Assembly: GCA_049700195.1 (NCBI GenBank) | Contig: JBNAVY010000074.1 | Coordinates: 1-6,631, forward strand | Source of the DNA: JBNAVY01 sp049700195 | GTDB lineage: Bacteria > Bacillota > Thermoanaerobacteria > Thermoanaerobacterales > Thermoanaerobacteraceae | Length of the DNA stretch: 6,631 nucleotides | Direction of reading: 5' to 3' | In this document: piece after piece, positions 5,168-6,631 of the stretch | Numbering within the stretch: position 1 is the first letter of the stretch | Layout of the letters: each line of letters opens with the position of its first letter | Translations under genes and position numbers: made by a program | Notes under the pieces: model-generated | What the model was told of the DNA's origin: nothing | What the model saw: only the letters and a program-made list of their open reading frames with translations | The model's database searches: none

Positions 5168-6562
5168 ATGTATACAAGATATAAATTTCCTGAAGATTTC
5201 TGGTGGGGTTCAGCAACATCAGCAGTACAAATAGAAGGTGCTTCAAATGAAGATGGTAAAGGGATGAACGTATGGGATTATTGGTATAAAAAAGAGCCAA
5301 ATCGTTTTTTCGATAGAGTAGGTCCAGATGTGACATCTGATTTTTACCACAGATACAAAGACGATATAAAACTAATGAAAGAACTTGGACATAACTCTTT
5401 TAGATTTTCTATTTCATGGTCGCGGTTGATACCGGGTGGCATTGGTGAAGTCAATAAAAAAGCCGTAGCGTTTTATAACAGTGTCATTGATGAGCTTATA
5501 AAAAATGATATAGTACCATTTGTTACGCTATTTCACTTTGACATGCCTATAGAAATGCAAAACATGGGAGGTTTTGAGAATAGAAAGGTAGTGGAATATT
5601 TTGCTGAATATGCTAAAACATGTTTTGAGTTGTTTGGAGATAGAGTCAAAAGGTGGATTACATTTAATGAACCAATAGTTCCTGTATTAGGTGGGTATTT
5701 GTATAATTTCCATTATCCAGATATAGTAGACTTCAAAAGAGCGTTACAATTTGCATATGGCACAGTATTGGCAAGTGCGAGGGCAATAGAGGAATTTAAA
5801 AAGTTACAAATAGAAGGAGCTAAAATAGGTATTGTTTTAAACTTAAGCCCTGTATATCCCAGGAGTAATCATCCGGCTGATTTAAAAGCCGCAGAGATTG
5901 CGGATTTATTCCATAACAGAAGTTTTCTTGACCCTTCTGTTAAAGGGGAGTATCCTATAGAATTAGTAGAAGTTTTAAAAGCTTACAATAATTTGCCGGA
6001 ATATAGTGAAGAAGATTTAGAGTTAATAAAAGATAATACTATACAATATTTAGGAGTAAATTATTATCAGCCAATCAGAGTTAAAGCTAAAGAGAATATG
6101 CCAAATCCATATGGCGTATTTAGCCCTAGTTGGTTTTATGATGAGTATATTATGCCTGGCAGAAAGATGAATCCTTATAGAGGATGGGAGATCTATGAAA
6201 AAGGTATATATGAACTTTTGGAAAAAATAAAAAATAAATATGGAAACATAGAGTGCTTTATTTCAGAAAATGGAATGGGAGTTGAAAATGAAGAACGATT
6301 TATAAAAGATGGGATTATTCAAGATGATTATAGGATTGAATTTATAAAAGAGCATTTGAAATGGATAAATACAGCAATTAAAGATGGATGCAATGTGAGA
6401 GGATATCATTTATGGACCTTTATGGATAACTGGTCTTTTCTAAATGCTTATAAAAATCGATATGGTCTTGTGTCTATTGATTTAAAAACTCAAAAAAGAA
6501 CGATAAAAAAAAGTGGACATTGGTATAAAGAACTATCTATAAACAACGAATTTATTGATTGA
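5168..6562 (+). CDS. GH1 glycosidase, probable 6-phospho-beta-glucosidase/-galactosidase
   Basis: A 464-residue single-domain TIM-barrel GH1 enzyme with no signal peptide, so cytoplasmic. The N-terminal signature FPEDFWWGSATSAVQIEGA (residues 7-25) is intact. The acid/base Glu168 lies in TFNEP and the nucleophile Glu367 in ISENGMG, so it should be a retaining hydrolase. At the subsite -1 loop (DNWSFLNAYKNRYG, 420-433), the Glu that plain beta-glucosidases use to hold O4/O6 is replaced by Ser423, with Lys429 and Tyr432 nearby. This resembles the Ser-Lys-Tyr phosphate site of 6-phospho-beta-glycosidases, though spacing differs from both the BglA and LacG types. The barrel motif reads LFHFDMP rather than the common LYHWDLP. 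AGAGGAG (5151-5157) precedes the ATG by 10 nt. It is last in the operon, 66 bp after the GH4 gene and directly before the terminator. Glucoside versus galactoside preference is not decidable by eye. Confidence 0.88.
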   Translation: MYTRYKFPEDFWWGSATSAVQIEGASNEDGKGMNVWDYWYKKEPNRFFDRVGPDVTSDFYHRYKDDIKLMKELGHNSFRFSISWSRLIPGGIGEVNKKAVAFYNSVIDELIKNDIVPFVTLFHFDMPIEMQNMGGFENRKVVEYFAEYAKTCFELFGDRVKRWITFNEPIVPVLGGYLYNFHYPDIVDFKRALQFAYGTVLASARAIEEFKKLQIEGAKIGIVLNLSPVYPRSNHPADLKAAEIADLFHNRSFLDPSVKGEYPIELVEVLKAYNNLPEYSEEDLELIKDNTIQYLGVNYYQPIRVKAKENMPNPYGVFSPSWFYDEYIMPGRKMNPYRGWEIYEKGIYELLEKIKNKYGNIECFISENGMGVENEERFIKDGIIQDDYRIEFIKEHLKWINTAIKDGCNVRGYHLWTFMDNWSFLNAYKNRYGLVSIDLKTQKRTIKKSGHWYKELSINNEFID

Positions 6563-6595
6563 AATAACCGGAAAAAACCGGTTATTTTTTTATTT
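6562..6595 (+). terminator. Intrinsic terminator of the operon
   Basis: AAATAACCGG (6562-6571) pairs perfectly with CCGGTTATTT (6578-6587) around a loop of six A, giving a 10-bp stem that runs into a T-rich tail (6585-6595). It begins at the last base of the GH1 stop codon, so it closes the six-gene transcript. A run of A on the left arm also permits some activity on the - strand. Confidence 0.93.
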
Positions 6596-6601
6596 TCAAT
6601 T

Positions 6602-6624
6602 TTGTCATAGAAAACGAATGACAA
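6602..6624. repeat. 7-bp inverted repeat downstream of the terminator
   Basis: TTGTCAT (6602-6608) and ATGACAA (6618-6624) are exact reverse complements with a 9-nt spacer. The repeat lies outside the operon, in the last 30 bases of the window. It could be an operator or the start of the next gene's control region; nothing else is visible before the window ends. Confidence 0.4.
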
Positions 6625-6631
6625 TACTGAG

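Noticed and set aside
1..6631. Mobile element, phage, defence or CRISPR content
   Set aside because: No transposase, integrase, terminal repeats, spaced direct-repeat array or defence-family protein was seen; all genes form one coherent sugar-utilisation locus with uniform composition.

Overview
The window reads as one carbohydrate-uptake locus from a low-GC Gram-positive anaerobe. Base composition is strongly AT-biased, AGA and ATA codons are common, and every start has a strong AGGAGG-type ribosome binding site. Protein style and gene content fit Firmicutes/Clostridia, and a Thermoanaerobacter-like host is my guess from overall resemblance. All genes lie on the + strand and no mobile element, tRNA, rRNA or CRISPR array was seen.

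Layout: (1) positions 2-850 hold the C-terminal part of a LevR-type sigma-54 activator: the end of an EIIA-Man-like domain, an EIIB-like domain and a terminal PRD. Its N-terminal HTH and AAA+ domains would lie upstream of the window. (2) The 161-bp gap 851-1011 carries the control region: an 18-bp perfect palindrome overlapping the regulator stop codon (probable activator site), phased ATTGAA repeats, and a clear -24/-12 sigma-54 promoter at 959-974. (3) An apparent six-gene operon follows: PTS EIIC (1012-2301), ChbG/YdjC deacetylase (2360-3109), PTS EIIB (3137-3448), PTS EIIA (3466-3798), GH4 6-phospho-beta-glucosidase (3791-5101) and GH1 probable 6-phospho-beta-glycosidase (5168-6562). It ends at an intrinsic terminator (6562-6595).

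Working model: a beta-linked disaccharide (cellobiose, chitobiose or a related beta-glucoside) is imported and 6-phosphorylated by the lactose/cellobiose-family PTS (HPr to EIIA to EIIB to sugar through EIIC). ChbG would remove an N-acetyl group if the sugar is a chitooligosaccharide, and GH4 and/or GH1 then cleave the phosphorylated disaccharide. The LevR-type activator would sense PTS phosphorylation through its PRD, EIIA-like and EIIB-like domains and switch on the sigma-54 promoter. The parts match the enterobacterial chb set (EIIB, EIIC, EIIA, GH4, ChbG), but in a different order, with an extra GH1 enzyme and sigma-54 control.

Start corrections: the EIIC gene starts at ATG 1012, not at the in-frame TTG inside the promoter; chbG starts at GTG 2360; the GH4 gene starts at TTG 3791, overlapping the EIIA stop. 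I see no wholly undescribed system; the points most worth checking are the regulatory architecture, the inferred chitobiose capacity, and three unexplained inverted repeats (2298-2342, 5108-5147, 6602-6624).
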